From assembly GCF_002897295.1 (NCBI RefSeq), contig NZ_BEXF01000004.1, forward strand, positions 310,001 to 374,000: DNA of 64,000 bases, written 5' to 3'. Shown here in pieces: positions 34,977-44,123 of this stretch. This DNA is from Brevibacillus reuszeri. Lineage in GTDB: Bacteria > Bacillota > Bacilli > Brevibacillales > Brevibacillaceae. Within the stretch, counting starts at the first letter, position 1. Every line of letters starts with the position of its first letter. The notes under the pieces were generated by a model. That model saw only the letters and a program-made list of their open reading frames with translations, did no database searches and was not told the DNA's origin. Both the position numbers and the translations under genes were made by a program.

Positions 34977-36080
34977 TCAATGTTTTTTGCGAAGCGCTTG
35001 AAGCACCAATTCACTGCTTTTCGCAGCTTCGATTTCGAGTAGATGGGAGTGCTCTGTCACGATCTCGACTTCCTGTTCGAGCTTGTCCAGTCGCTGGGCG
35101 AGTAGGGTAAGCAGGGAGGCTTCATCCAGCTGCGTGATATGACCGGCATTTGGCATACCTGCTCGTTCTACAAAACGATCAATTTTTGGATCGTAGGATA
35201 TGCCGATAAAAGGAGTGCGAAGCATACAGGCGAGAATCAGGGAATGAAGTCTCATGCCTACCACATAGTCACACTGCTTTAAGACGGACATGATATCATG
35301 GAAAGTAACAGAAGCATCGAGCAGACGGGCTCCTGGCTGTTCCATCTGTTCCATGATTTCACGAGAAGGAGCCAGATCGCTAGGCACATGCATAGGCAGG
35401 AACAAGACATTCCAGCCACGCAAAATGAACCAATCTGCCGCTTTGGCGATTGTTAGCTTAAACTGCTGCTCCTGCTTCCAGTCACGCACGGAAATAGCAA
35501 CAAGCGGCTTCGTCGGATCAGCAAACATGCCGTCGAGCAGTTCTTTGCCGCGCTCATCCGAGATGTCGTCAGGTGAAATCGTGAGAGCAGGGTCAGCCGT
35601 TATATGAATGGGCGCTTTTTTGACGCCACAAGCTTTGAAGTCTTCTCCTGACTCATAATCGCGAACTGTGATCACATCAACGCGATTTACGACGCGCTTG
35701 ATCATGGTGCGACTGAGAGATTTGAGGATGGGTCCAAACCCCTGTGCGTAAAAAACCACGGGTTTGCCCAGTAGCTTGGCAATGGTGACGATGCCCAGGT
35801 AGTAGAGAACGCTACGTGGACTGGTTACGTCCTGCATCAAGGTTCCGCCGCCCATTACAAGCATGTCACTTCGCGAAAGCTCGCGGACGATGGTTCCGAA
35901 GCTCCAGCGGTTAAAAGCCTCAATCCCAAACAATTCCGCCGTCCGATCAGGCTGATTGGATAAGACGGCCAAAGAGATATTCGGTTGTTCTCGCTTGAGG
36001 GAGCTGATGATGCCGTAAAGGACCACATCGTCTCCGGCATTATTAAAGCCGTAGTACCCGGAGATGAGAATTCGCGACAT
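34977..36080 (-). CDS. csaB: Polysaccharide pyruvyl transferase CsaB
   Basis: A 367-residue enzyme that adds a ketal-linked pyruvate to a ManNAc unit of the secondary cell-wall polymer; the pyruvate is the anchor for SLH-domain proteins such as S-layer subunits. Signature pieces: SGYYGFNNAGDDVVLYGII at the N-terminus (GDD/DE motif), LVMGGGTLMQD, FYAQGFGPI, and VVGMRLHSLILACMLRTPFIGISYDPK (in parts). S-layers held this way are known in Brevibacillus, so the gene fits the organism. First gene of a two-gene unit with the methyltransferase. Confidence 0.94.
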   Translation of the reverse strand: MSRILISGYYGFNNAGDDVVLYGIISSLKREQPNISLAVLSNQPDRTAELFGIEAFNRWSFGTIVRELSRSDMLVMGGGTLMQDVTSPRSVLYYLGIVTIAKLLGKPVVFYAQGFGPILKSLSRTMIKRVVNRVDVITVRDYESGEDFKACGVKKAPIHITADPALTISPDDISDERGKELLDGMFADPTKPLVAISVRDWKQEQQFKLTIAKAADWFILRGWNVLFLPMHVPSDLAPSREIMEQMEQPGARLLDASVTFHDIMSVLKQCDYVVGMRLHSLILACMLRTPFIGISYDPKIDRFVERAGMPNAGHITQLDEASLLTLLAQRLDKLEQEVEIVTEHSHLLEIEAAKSSELVLQALRKKH

Positions 36081-36165
36081 GGAGTGAACCTTCTTTCTAT
36101 ATCAAACGTACAGGAAAAATACATTCTCAAGTATAATCGAGTAAACAAGGGGAAGTAAAGCAACC

Positions 36166-36282
36166 CTAAAACAAATAGAGGAAGCCCATTGCGAACATGC
36201 CGATGCCGAGAATAATCAGGGCAATCATGACAAAGTAAAGTCCTTTGTTTTTACGGCGTCGGTAAAAAAATTCGTCGAACAT
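36166..36282 (-). CDS. 38-residue membrane peptide (small ORF)
   Basis: On the minus strand, GGGAGG lies six bases before ATG 36280-36282 and a 38-codon frame ends with TAG. The peptide begins MFDEFFYRRRKNKG and continues with one hydrophobic helix LYFVMIALIILGIGMFAMGF before LYLF. A positive N-terminal cluster then a helix suggests an inner-facing N-terminus. An extended -10-like TGGTATGAT sits about 45 bases upstream of the ATG. I do not recognise the family. The very good ribosome site and clean topology support a real gene; it sits between divergent csaB and the PrmA-like gene. Confidence 0.68.
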   Translation of the reverse strand: MFDEFFYRRRKNKGLYFVMIALIILGIGMFAMGFLYLF

Positions 36283-36455
36283 GGTTAACCTCCCTGCGGT
36301 AAAATAGTCCATTCTACTATCATACCATGTATCCTATCATCCTTGCCATCCGCAGATGAAAGTAAGAGAATCTCTACATAAGAAAGTACGCTTCTCGCTG
36401 CAATAGGCTTGTGACAGTTGAAAGTAGAATACATGAAAAGGAGCGCGAAGAAAGC

Positions 36456-37379
36456 ATGGAAAGCATGTGGCTAAAATACACCCTACTAGTGGAGCCGGAT
36501 ATCGAAGACTTGTTTGTGGCAGAGGTTTTGACCAGTCCGTATACGTTAGGCTGGATTGAGCCGCAAATTGAGGTGCTCACGACAGAAAATGGATATGATT
36601 ATGCCGAAAATACCGATGGCCCTGTCGTCGGATACTTGTTTGAGCCCGAGCATGATAGCGAGGAAGAGCATATAGCAAGACTCAAAGACTACCTAACACG
36701 TTGGGGATCCAAGGTAACCGTAAAAGAGGTGGAGCTGGTTCCAGAGGAGAACGACTCGTGGAAGGAGGAATTTCGGGAAGTGCAAATCGGCAATTGGTGG
36801 GTAGCGCCGACCTGGACAGATCCAGCCCTATTGGAAAAAGCGGAGCATGTGCTGTGGATTGACCCGGGTGCGGCATTCGGTACGGGCTATCATGGGACGA
36901 CGCAGGATATGCTGCTCTTTTTGCAAGAGCTGGAGCTGACAGACAAAACGGTGATCGATATTGGTGCAGGCTCTGGCATTCTTACCTTGTACTGCGCCTT
37001 GAACGGGGCGAAGCAGCCAGTCTGGGCAGTCGATATCAATTCCCAAAGCGAATACCAGGTACGGGTCAATGCGTCTAACAATCATTTGCAGCAGGAAGCC
37101 GTTCAGGTTGTAATCGGGGATGCACAGCAACCGGCTGTCGCGGACCAGCTTCCCAAGCAAGCTGATTTGATTTTGGTCAATATCGGAGGGGATGAAAATA
37201 TCGCGATGCTCCCTGTGATCTCTGAACGAATTTCTCCAGAAGGACTTGTGATTATGTCCGGAATCGTTGACTGGAATCGTGAAGCTGTTCTTGCAGCGTA
37301 CGATGAAGCCGGCTTTACAGCGGCAGGAGAACGTCACTCAGACGAGTGGGTCACCATTTTAATGAAGCGAAAAGGGTAG
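36456..37379 (+). CDS. PrmA-like ribosomal protein L11 methyltransferase
   Basis: A 307-residue SAM enzyme of the PrmA family: N-terminal substrate domain (about 1-110), a linker with WKEEFREVQIGNWWVAPTW, then the catalytic core with DPGAAFGTGYHGTTQDM, VIDIGAGSGILTLYCAL and the product-release motif LVNIGGDENIAM, which is NI-x-A in true PrmA. It may trimethylate L11 or act on another substrate; the altered motif and the absence of the dnaK-prmA setting leave this open. ATG 36456 is taken as start with AAAAGGAG upstream at a longish spacing. Confidence 0.78.
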   Translation: MESMWLKYTLLVEPDIEDLFVAEVLTSPYTLGWIEPQIEVLTTENGYDYAENTDGPVVGYLFEPEHDSEEEHIARLKDYLTRWGSKVTVKEVELVPEENDSWKEEFREVQIGNWWVAPTWTDPALLEKAEHVLWIDPGAAFGTGYHGTTQDMLLFLQELELTDKTVIDIGAGSGILTLYCALNGAKQPVWAVDINSQSEYQVRVNASNNHLQQEAVQVVIGDAQQPAVADQLPKQADLILVNIGGDENIAMLPVISERISPEGLVIMSGIVDWNREAVLAAYDEAGFTAAGERHSDEWVTILMKRKG

Positions 37380-37445
37380 AGCCATTTGTAACTCACCTAT
37401 GAGACAATAGAGAAAATACGCAATCATAATGGAGGGGGAAACGAG

Positions 37446-38621
37446 ATGGAGCATGTAGTCATTGCTGCTGCCGGACGGACGCCAATTGGCACGTTTGGTG
37501 GGGTCCTGAAAGATGTAAGCGCTCGCAAGCTGGCTGAAACGGTCATTCGCGGAGTATTGGCGAAGTCGGGTGTAGAGGCAACTCAGATTGACGAGGTTGT
37601 CCTCGGAAATTGTATCCAGCGGTCGGATGAAGCGAATATCGCTCGTGTAGTGGCCCTTGACGCAGGTCTTGGCAAGGAAGTAACAGGTTACACGATTCAG
37701 CGGCAATGCGCGTCTGGCATGCAAGCGATGGTCAGCGGAGCATCGCAAATTCTCTTGGGTGACAGTGAAATTGTCATCGCTGGGGGAGTAGAGAGCATGA
37801 GTAATGCGCCTTATGTGCTAAAAAATGCGCGCTGGGGCAAAAGGCTCATGCACGGTGAAATGACAGACGCCATGTGGGATTTGCTCACCGACCCCCACCA
37901 TAAAATCTTGATGGGTGAGACGGCGGAGCGACTGGCGGATCGCTATGGCATCACTCGCGAGGAGCAGGACGAGATTGCTGTGCGAAGTCAGCATAATGCG
38001 ATTCAAGCGATTGACAACGGGTATTTCGCGGAAGAAATCATCGGAGTTCCTCTCAAAAAGCGGAGCGAGGAAACGCTGATTACCCAAGACGAGTTTCCGC
38101 GCCGCGGGGTAACGATGGAAACACTCAGCAAGCTGAAGCCAGGCTTTCGCGACAACGGCTCGGTAACAGCAGGGAACGCCTCTGGATTAAATGATGGGGC
38201 ATCAGCTACGATTTTGATGAAGGAGAGCAAGGCGAGAGAGCTGGGAATCACTCCGCTTGGAAAAATCGTTTCCTGGGCGGCTGCGGGAGTTGAGCCTGAC
38301 CTAATGGGCTACGGTCCAGTCCCTGCTGTCAAAAAGGCGCTTGCCAAAGCGGGAATGACCTTGTCTGATATCGAGCTGATCGAGGTCAATGAAGCATTTG
38401 CCGCCCAGTACTTGGCTGTCGAAAAGCTGCTGGAGCTCCCAAGAGAAATTACCAACGTAAACGGAAGCGGCATTTCACTCGGACATCCGGTCGGGTCCAC
38501 AGGCTGCCGAATCGTCGTTACCCTTTTGCATGAGATGAAGCGTCGCCAGCTCAAGCGCGGTCTGGCTACCATGTGCGTAGGTGGCGGTATGGGTATGGCA
38601 ATGGTCGTGGAGCGATTCTAA
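37446..38621 (+). CDS. Acetyl-CoA C-acetyltransferase (thiolase)
   Basis: A 391-residue thiolase II-type enzyme that condenses two acetyl-CoA or, in beta-oxidation, cleaves 3-ketoacyl-CoA. Active residues are visible: RQCASGM with Cys88, GHPVGSTG with His347, and TMCVGGGMG with Cys377; also NEAFAAQ. Start ATG 37446 with GGAGGGGG upstream. It is a single gene, closed by a terminator at 38674-38712. Its place near lcfA/fadB/etf suggests fatty-acid oxidation, though the LCP gene lies between. Confidence 0.92.
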   Translation: MEHVVIAAAGRTPIGTFGGVLKDVSARKLAETVIRGVLAKSGVEATQIDEVVLGNCIQRSDEANIARVVALDAGLGKEVTGYTIQRQCASGMQAMVSGASQILLGDSEIVIAGGVESMSNAPYVLKNARWGKRLMHGEMTDAMWDLLTDPHHKILMGETAERLADRYGITREEQDEIAVRSQHNAIQAIDNGYFAEEIIGVPLKKRSEETLITQDEFPRRGVTMETLSKLKPGFRDNGSVTAGNASGLNDGASATILMKESKARELGITPLGKIVSWAAAGVEPDLMGYGPVPAVKKALAKAGMTLSDIELIEVNEAFAAQYLAVEKLLELPREITNVNGSGISLGHPVGSTGCRIVVTLLHEMKRRQLKRGLATMCVGGGMGMAMVVERF

Positions 38622-38673
38622 CGATGCAATACGTTTAAATAAGCCCTCCCCTGTTAAAAATGGAAGCAAGCCC

Positions 38674-38712
38674 CTGTCCTGCTGAACGAGCAAGGCGGGA
38701 TAGGTTTTTGTT
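38674..38712 (+). terminator. Terminator after the thiolase
   Basis: CCTGTCCTGC pairs with GCGGGATAGG (two G-T), loop about 12 bases, then TTTTTG. Confidence 0.8.
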
Positions 38713-38790
38713 TCTGTAAGCGGGTTCCAGTCATTTTCTCGTGTAGAAAAGCCGACTTTTGAACTCGCAAGATAAGGGGGAGGGTTTTTT

Positions 38791-39783
38791 GTGTTCTTTC
38801 TATCATTTTTAAAGCGTTATAAAAAACAGATATTCTTCCATACGTTTTCCTGCCTCCTTATCGGAGCTTTGCTGGTAGTAGGCTACAGTGCGTATCAATA
38901 CAAGCAGATGACGAGCAACTGGTATATGCCGATCGAGGGATCTGCCAAAGAGACAGCCAAAGAGGCTGGCGCTTCTTTGCCGCCTCGCGATCTTTTGACT
39001 GGCACAGAGCCGTTGAAGCCATTTGTGGTGCTCATGCTTGGTGTTGACAGCCGGGACGGAGAGAGGGCGAGATCGGATACGATGATGCTGGCTGCGATTC
39101 ATCCTGCCAAGCAATCGGCCTACCTCATTTCTATTCCGAGAGACAGCTATATGGAGCTGCCGGGAAAAGGCTTTGACAAAGTCAATCACGCAATGGCATT
39201 TGGCGGACCCAAGCTTGTAAAAGAGTCGCTGGAGCAATTTCTGGATATCAAAATTGATCGCTATGTCTCGGTTGATTTTGACGGGTTCCGGCAAATTGTA
39301 GATGAGCTGGGCGGTGTCCAGATCGATGTGAAAAAGCGCATGAAATACAGTGATCCAAGCGATGGAACCTACATCGACATACAGCCTGGACTGCAAACTC
39401 TCTCAGGCGAGCAAGCGCTGGATTATGCCCGTTATCGCAAAAGTGACCTGGGGAAAGAGGACAGCGACTATCAACGAATTTCTCGTCAGCAAGAAATTCT
39501 CAAGGCTTTGGCAAACAAGGGAGCTTCCGCGCAGACGTATTCCAAAGTATTTTCCCTGATGGAGATTATGGGCCAGCATGTGAAAACCGATTTGACAGAC
39601 CTCGAAATAGCTTCACTGCTGCTCTCTTATGGTGATCCGACACCGAATGCCATCAAGACTGATACGCTGGTGGGGCAAGATGAGAGAATTTGGCATAATG
39701 GAATACTTGGCTGGTACCATCTGGTTCCAAGTAGCGAACGGGAACGAGTCCAAAAGAAAATCGTCAAATCACTTACGCCATAG
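38791..39783 (+). CDS. LytR-CpsA-Psr (LCP) family polymer ligase
   Basis: A 330-residue type II membrane protein: one helix at about 15-34, then an outside LCP domain (about 75-260) with LMLGVDSRDG, RSDTMMLAAI, ISIPRDSYM, KVNHAMAFGG and LDYARYRKSDLGKEDSDYQRISRQQ in pieces. LCP enzymes transfer lipid-linked teichoic or secondary wall polymers onto peptidoglycan. It would complete the wall-polymer path begun by the dehydrogenase, glycosyltransferases, flippase and csaB. Start GTG 38791 follows GGGGGAGGG. Terminator at 39800. Confidence 0.92.
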   Translation: MFFLSFLKRYKKQIFFHTFSCLLIGALLVVGYSAYQYKQMTSNWYMPIEGSAKETAKEAGASLPPRDLLTGTEPLKPFVVLMLGVDSRDGERARSDTMMLAAIHPAKQSAYLISIPRDSYMELPGKGFDKVNHAMAFGGPKLVKESLEQFLDIKIDRYVSVDFDGFRQIVDELGGVQIDVKKRMKYSDPSDGTYIDIQPGLQTLSGEQALDYARYRKSDLGKEDSDYQRISRQQEILKALANKGASAQTYSKVFSLMEIMGQHVKTDLTDLEIASLLLSYGDPTPNAIKTDTLVGQDERIWHNGILGWYHLVPSSERERVQKKIVKSLTP

Positions 39784-39799
39784 CTCGATGACTACATAC

Positions 39800-39833
39800 G
39801 AAAGCGCTGGTTATAAACAAACAGCGCTTTTTG
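39800..39833 (+). terminator. Terminator after the LCP gene
   Basis: AAAGCGCTG/CAGCGCTTT stem, 12-base A-rich loop, then TT. Confidence 0.8.
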
Positions 39834-39857
39834 GATTTCGTACTTTCGTTTAATTAG

Positions 39858-39887
39858 TTGGAAAATTAATTATTTTTCGAATAGAAT
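39858..39887 (+). promoter_or_regulatory. Probable promoter of lcfA
   Basis: TTGGAA (39858-39863), an 18-base AT-rich spacer, TAGAAT (39882-39887). No FadR-type palindrome is seen near it. A 10-codon uORF (39909-39941) follows. Confidence 0.45.
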
Positions 39888-39959
39888 AGATGAAGGGAGA
39901 GTTTATAAATGTCAATCATAGGGGGAGGCAAGGCCATTTAAGGGATGGAGGGAATGACC

Positions 39960-41663
39960 ATGTCAATTGCCAAGCCTTGGATAGCCAATTACCCACCCGA
40001 AACTGCACCGTCACTGGAATACCCCCGTGTTCCACTGACCTATTTCCTAGAAGAGTCCGCAGCCGCCTATCCAGACAGCAATGCGATTTACTTCATGGGA
40101 AAGCGCATTACGTATCGCGAGCTTTTGCTTTTGTCGTACAGCTTTGCCAATGCATTGATCAAGCGAGGTGTGAAAAAAGGGGACCGAGTGGCGATCATGC
40201 TGCCTAATACCCCACAGACTGTTATTAGCTATTACGGCGCCTTGTTTGCCGGTGCCACTGTCGTCATGACAAACCCCCTCTATACGGAACGTGAACTGAT
40301 TCACCAGCTTACCGATTCGGGAGCAGAAACGATCATCACACTGGATTTGTTGTACAGTCGTGTATCTTCCGTCCGTTCGTCTACTCCATTAAAACGGCTG
40401 ATTGTCACAAGCATCGCCGATTACCTACCCTTTGTAAAAAAACTACTGTATCCAATGGTTCAAAAAAAGCAAGGTCAAAATCCGCAAGTTCCGTATGGCA
40501 AAGACGTGGAGGCGTTTCTTTCGCTTATTGAGGAGAACGATCCCACCGTTGTCTATTCGAAGGCGAACCCGGAGGAGGATATCGCACTCCTCCAGTATAC
40601 CGGGGGTACCACGGGTGTGGCCAAAGGCGTCATGCTGACCCATGCCAACCTCATCGCGAACGCCATACAATGCCAGGCTGTGCTCTACAAGCTCGTGAAG
40701 GGAAAAGAGCGCATACTCGGAGTTCTTCCCCTGTTTCACGTGTATGGCATGACGACTGTCATGAACAAAGGAATATCGATTGCTGCCGAAATCATTCTCG
40801 TACCGAAATACGAGGTCAAAGAAATATTTCATATGATTGATAAGAGAAAGCCTACTTTGTTTCCCGGTGCACCCACGATGTATATCGCCCTGATCAATCA
40901 CCCCGATTTGCAAAAGCATGATTTATCCTCGATCGAGGCGTGTGTGAGTGGCTCTGCTCCTCTGCCAGTCGAAGTCAAAAACAAATTCGAAGAGCTGACC
41001 CGCGGCAAGCTTGTCGAAGGCTATGGCCTGACAGAGGCTTCTCCGGTGACACACTCGAATCCGATTTGGGGCAAAAGCATTACAGGTAGCGTGGGATTGC
41101 CATGGCCAGATACGGATTGCCGCATCGTGGACACCGCTACGGGCGAGGAGCTTGCTCAGGGTGAAATTGGGGAGCTGGCGGTGTCCGGCCCGCAGGTCAT
41201 GAGAGGATATTGGAATCGTCCTGAGGAAACGGCTGCTGTGCTAAAGGATGGCTGGTTATTGACCGGAGATATGGGCTACATGGACGAAAACGGCTACTTT
41301 TATATTGTGGACCGAAAAAAGGACATGATTATTGCGGGGGGCTTCAATATTTATCCGCGTGAAGTGGAGGAAGCGCTGTTCGAGCATCCCGCGATTCAAG
41401 AGGCAGCTGTTATTGGTGTCCCTGATGCATATCGGGGAGAAACGGTCAAAGCGTTTATCGTGTTCAAGGATGGCCAGACAGCAGCCGAGGAAGAGCTGGA
41501 AGCGCATTGTCGTCAACGGTTAGCAGCTTATAAAATACCGAGACAATATGAAATACGCGCTACTCTCCCTAAAACGATCGTCGGAAAAGTCCTCAGGAGG
41601 CAGCTTCAGGATGAGGACAAAAAACGAAGAGAAGAAGCCACTGATGGAATCAAAACCAGCTGA
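39960..41663 (+). CDS. lcfA: Long-chain fatty-acid--CoA ligase
   Basis: A 567-residue AMP-binding enzyme that activates fatty acids to acyl-CoA. It has the P-loop-like YTGGTTGVAKGVMLTHANL (in parts), GYGLTEASP, LTGDMGYMDENGYFYIVDRKKDMI and the C-terminal lysine region PKTIVGKVLRRQL. Order before fadR-fadB-etfBA is the same as in B. subtilis. The start is ATG 39960 seven bases behind GGAGGGA; the ATG at 39945 overlaps that site. A 10-codon open frame lies just upstream. Confidence 0.95.
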   Translation: MSIAKPWIANYPPETAPSLEYPRVPLTYFLEESAAAYPDSNAIYFMGKRITYRELLLLSYSFANALIKRGVKKGDRVAIMLPNTPQTVISYYGALFAGATVVMTNPLYTERELIHQLTDSGAETIITLDLLYSRVSSVRSSTPLKRLIVTSIADYLPFVKKLLYPMVQKKQGQNPQVPYGKDVEAFLSLIEENDPTVVYSKANPEEDIALLQYTGGTTGVAKGVMLTHANLIANAIQCQAVLYKLVKGKERILGVLPLFHVYGMTTVMNKGISIAAEIILVPKYEVKEIFHMIDKRKPTLFPGAPTMYIALINHPDLQKHDLSSIEACVSGSAPLPVEVKNKFEELTRGKLVEGYGLTEASPVTHSNPIWGKSITGSVGLPWPDTDCRIVDTATGEELAQGEIGELAVSGPQVMRGYWNRPEETAAVLKDGWLLTGDMGYMDENGYFYIVDRKKDMIIAGGFNIYPREVEEALFEHPAIQEAAVIGVPDAYRGETVKAFIVFKDGQTAAEEELEAHCRQRLAAYKIPRQYEIRATLPKTIVGKVLRRQLQDEDKKRREEATDGIKTS

Positions 41664-41722
41664 AGGGAAGATGTGACACCAAAGGGTCGCTTTCCCGCCA
41701 GGAAGGCGCCCTTGAACGGTGT

Positions 41723-41751
41723 TTGACACGTTGGTATGGCTGTATTACACT
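41723..41751 (+). promoter_or_regulatory. Sigma-A promoter of fadR
   Basis: TTGACA (41723-41728), 17 bases, TACACT (41746-41751). The predicted start near 41758 coincides with the left edge of the FadR-type operator, which would let the repressor block initiation. Confidence 0.8.
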
Positions 41752-41756
41752 ACATA

Positions 41757-41776
41757 TGAATGAGCGATCATTCAGT
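41757..41776. promoter_or_regulatory. FadR-type operator (site 1, fadR leader)
   Basis: TGAATGAGCGATCATTCA (41757-41774) has perfect 7-base arms TGAATGA/TCATTCA and fits the published B. subtilis FadR box TGAATGA-N4-TCATTCA. It lies between the fadR promoter and the start codon, so autoregulation is likely. Confidence 0.85.
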
Positions 41777-41809
41777 ATATTGTCAGTGCTAGTAAAGGTG
41801 GAGGTATAT

Positions 41810-42400
41810 ATGGCAAAGAAAACGGGGGAAAAGTATCAAGCCATTATTGATGCTGCTGTTCGTGTCATCGCACGGCAGGGCTATTACAGCGCCCAGGTAT
41901 CAAAGATTGCAAAAGAGGCGAAGGTAGCAGACGGCACCATATACCTCTATTTTGAAAACAAGGACGATATTTTGATTTCGCTTTTCAATGAAAAGATGGG
42001 GCAGTTTGTGGAGACAAACCGTAGGCGCGTCTCGGAAGCGAAAACGGTCGAGCAAAAACTGTACGAACTCGTCCATACGCATCTCAGTCAGCTATCAGAG
42101 GATCATGACTTGGCAAAAGTGACGCAAATCGAGCTACGCCAATCCAATCAGGAGATCAATGAAGGAATCGGTACCGTGATGAAGCAATACTTCAATCTGA
42201 TTGAAGAGGTGGTTAGAGCAGGGATGGAGCAAGGCATTTTCCGTCCTGACATTGAGGTGCGGATCGCCAGAAAAATGATCTTTGGAACATTGGATGGAGT
42301 GACGACATCATGGGTTATGAAGCAGTGTAAATACGACCTGGTCTCCCATGTTGATTCCATTTATAATCTCTTCCTGCTAGGAATGAAGGGAAAAGAATGA
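41810..42400 (+). CDS. fadR: TetR-family fatty-acid degradation regulator FadR
   Basis: A 196-residue TetR/AcrR protein: N-terminal HTH (about 8-50, IIDAAVRVIARQGYYSAQVSKIAKEAKVADGTIYLYFENKDDIL in parts) and a ligand domain that in B. subtilis FadR binds long-chain acyl-CoA, releasing the DNA. Position between lcfA and fadB, and the operator at 41757, identify it. ATG 41810 behind GGAGG is the start; an upstream TTG frame to 41723 covers the promoter and operator. It should repress lcfA-type genes, fadB, etfBA and itself when fatty acids are scarce. Confidence 0.94.
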   Translation: MAKKTGEKYQAIIDAAVRVIARQGYYSAQVSKIAKEAKVADGTIYLYFENKDDILISLFNEKMGQFVETNRRRVSEAKTVEQKLYELVHTHLSQLSEDHDLAKVTQIELRQSNQEINEGIGTVMKQYFNLIEEVVRAGMEQGIFRPDIEVRIARKMIFGTLDGVTTSWVMKQCKYDLVSHVDSIYNLFLLGMKGKE

Positions 42401-42450
42401 AAGAAAAGCTTTTTTTGCTTCCCAACGTTTGTTACAATAAGTAAAGTGAT

Positions 42451-42468
42451 ACTGAGCGGTCGCTCGGT
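42451..42468. promoter_or_regulatory. FadR-like pseudo-palindrome (site 2, before fadB)
   Basis: ACTGAGCGGTCGCTCGGT is an imperfect palindrome with half-sites ACTGAGCGG and ACCGAGCGA. It shares TGAGCG-R-TC-R-Y-T with site 1 and lies 43 bases upstream of the fadB start codon. Likely a FadR site; not tested. Confidence 0.65.
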
Positions 42469-42510
42469 AAGAGGCTGCTCCTTTATTTGATAGAGTCTGG
42501 GGGGAGAGGA

Positions 42511-43284
42511 ATGGATTTGCAATGGAATGTGCAAGTAGTTGATCGTGTAGCGCTGGTGACAATCAACAATCCACCGGCAAATGCGCTCAGTAAATCCGTG
42601 ATTGCGCAATTGAATGAACTTTTGGATCAATGGGAAAACGATGAGCAAATCAAGGCGATTGTTTTGACCGGTGAAGGACGTTTTTTCATCGCGGGCGCGG
42701 ACATTAAAGAATTCACCCAATTGCAAAGTGAAGATGCGGCAGCAATGTCCAAGCAAGGCCAACAGGTGTTTGACCGTGTGGAAAAATTTCCGAAGCCGAT
42801 CATCGCAGCCATTAACGGCGCATGCCTCGGTGGAGGACTGGAGCTCGCAATGGCGTGCCACATCCGACTAGCAGCTGCAGATGCCAGATTGGGACTTCCA
42901 GAGCTAAACCTGGGACTGATTCCAGGCTACGGAGGAACCCAGCGCCTGCCTCGCTTGGTGGGCCGCGGAAAAGCAACTCAGTTGATCCTCACCTCAGAAA
43001 TGATCAGTGGAGAAGAAGCCCACCGCATCGGACTTGTAGATGTGATTTATCCTGTGGAAGAGCTTGTTGATGAGGCCAAAAAGTTGGCGGAAGCCATCGC
43101 ACAGAAGAGTGCTGTCACGATCAAGCTAGCACTGAAGGCCATCCATGCTCGCGAAGAGCTCTCCTTGTCAGAAGGCTTGGACTATGAAGCAAAGCTGTTT
43201 GGAGAAGCATTTGCCGCCGAGGATGTAAAAGAGGGCGTAGCTGCCTTTCTGGAAAAGCGCAAGCCGCAATTTGCAGATCGGTAG
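42511..43284 (+). CDS. fadB: Enoyl-CoA hydratase
   Basis: A 257-residue crotonase-fold enzyme that hydrates trans-2-enoyl-CoA in beta-oxidation. It has the oxyanion-hole pieces AGADIKEF and GGGLELAMACH and the catalytic acidic residue region LPELNLGLIPGYGGTQRLPR. ATG 42511 follows GGGGGGAGAGG; a frame back to 42487 is upstream of it. In B. subtilis this gene is called fadB although it is not the two-domain enzyme of enteric bacteria. It probably forms one unit with etfBA downstream. Confidence 0.94.
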   Translation: MDLQWNVQVVDRVALVTINNPPANALSKSVIAQLNELLDQWENDEQIKAIVLTGEGRFFIAGADIKEFTQLQSEDAAAMSKQGQQVFDRVEKFPKPIIAAINGACLGGGLELAMACHIRLAAADARLGLPELNLGLIPGYGGTQRLPRLVGRGKATQLILTSEMISGEEAHRIGLVDVIYPVEELVDEAKKLAEAIAQKSAVTIKLALKAIHAREELSLSEGLDYEAKLFGEAFAAEDVKEGVAAFLEKRKPQFADR

Positions 43285-43335
43285 AAACCATATAGCGTCA
43301 CCAGTATGAAGTACCACTTAGGAGGAGGCATCCTG

Positions 43336-44103
43336 ATGAATATCGTGGTTGTGTTGAAACAAACCTTTGACACAGAAGAAAAAATTGTCATCCAAAATGG
43401 ACAAATTTCTGAGGATGGCGTTGAATTCATCATTAATCCATACGATGAGTACGCAGTAGAAGAAGCGATCAAGCTAAAAGAAGAGCATGGTGGTGAGGTG
43501 ACTGTAGTCAGCGTCGGTCCAGATCGTGCCGAAAGCTCTCTGCGTACAGCTCTGGCGATGGGTGCAGATAAAGCGGTATTGGTTGACGATGAGGATTTGT
43601 TCGGGGACGAATTTTCAACTGCAAAGGTACTAGCTGCAGTTGCGAAAAAAATCGGCTTCGATATTATTATTGGCGGTCAAATGGCTGTTGACTCCGGTGC
43701 AGGTCAAGGCGGACCTCGTCTGGCTGAAGAGCTTGGAATCAATCATGTATCCACCGCAGTTAAGCTTGAAATAGATGGTACAAACGTACGTGTAGAGCGT
43801 GATATCGAAGGCGATCTGGAAGTTGTAGAAACCAGCCTGCCTGTTTTGATCACTGCACAACAAGGTTTGAATGAACCGCGCTATCCTTCCCTCCCTGGGA
43901 TTATGAAAGCGAAAAAGAAGCCTTTGGATCGCTTGTCCGCAGATGATTTGGATCTGTCCCCAGCAGATGTAGCGGCAAAAACGGAGATTGTAGGTCAATC
44001 CTTGCCGGCACAAAAGCAAGCTGGACGTATTCTCACTGGCGAACTGGCAGCTCAAGCGTCGGAATTGGTGCAACTATTGCGCAATGAAGCAAAAGTGATC
44101 TAA
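43336..44103 (+). CDS. etfB: Electron transfer flavoprotein beta subunit
   Basis: A 255-residue subunit that binds AMP and, with EtfA, takes electrons from acyl-CoA dehydrogenases. It has VVVLKQTFDTEEKI, NPYDEYAVEEAIKL, GADKAVLVDDE and GGQMAVDSGAGQGGPRLAEEL, the ETF beta signature. Start ATG 43336 follows TTAGGAGGAGG; an upstream ATG at 43306 has no site. It is 51 bases after fadB and 20 before etfA, in the same order as B. subtilis. Confidence 0.96.
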   Translation: MNIVVVLKQTFDTEEKIVIQNGQISEDGVEFIINPYDEYAVEEAIKLKEEHGGEVTVVSVGPDRAESSLRTALAMGADKAVLVDDEDLFGDEFSTAKVLAAVAKKIGFDIIIGGQMAVDSGAGQGGPRLAEELGINHVSTAVKLEIDGTNVRVERDIEGDLEVVETSLPVLITAQQGLNEPRYPSLPGIMKAKKKPLDRLSADDLDLSPADVAAKTEIVGQSLPAQKQAGRILTGELAAQASELVQLLRNEAKVI

Positions 44104-44123
44104 GCGAGAGGGAGAGGATATCC

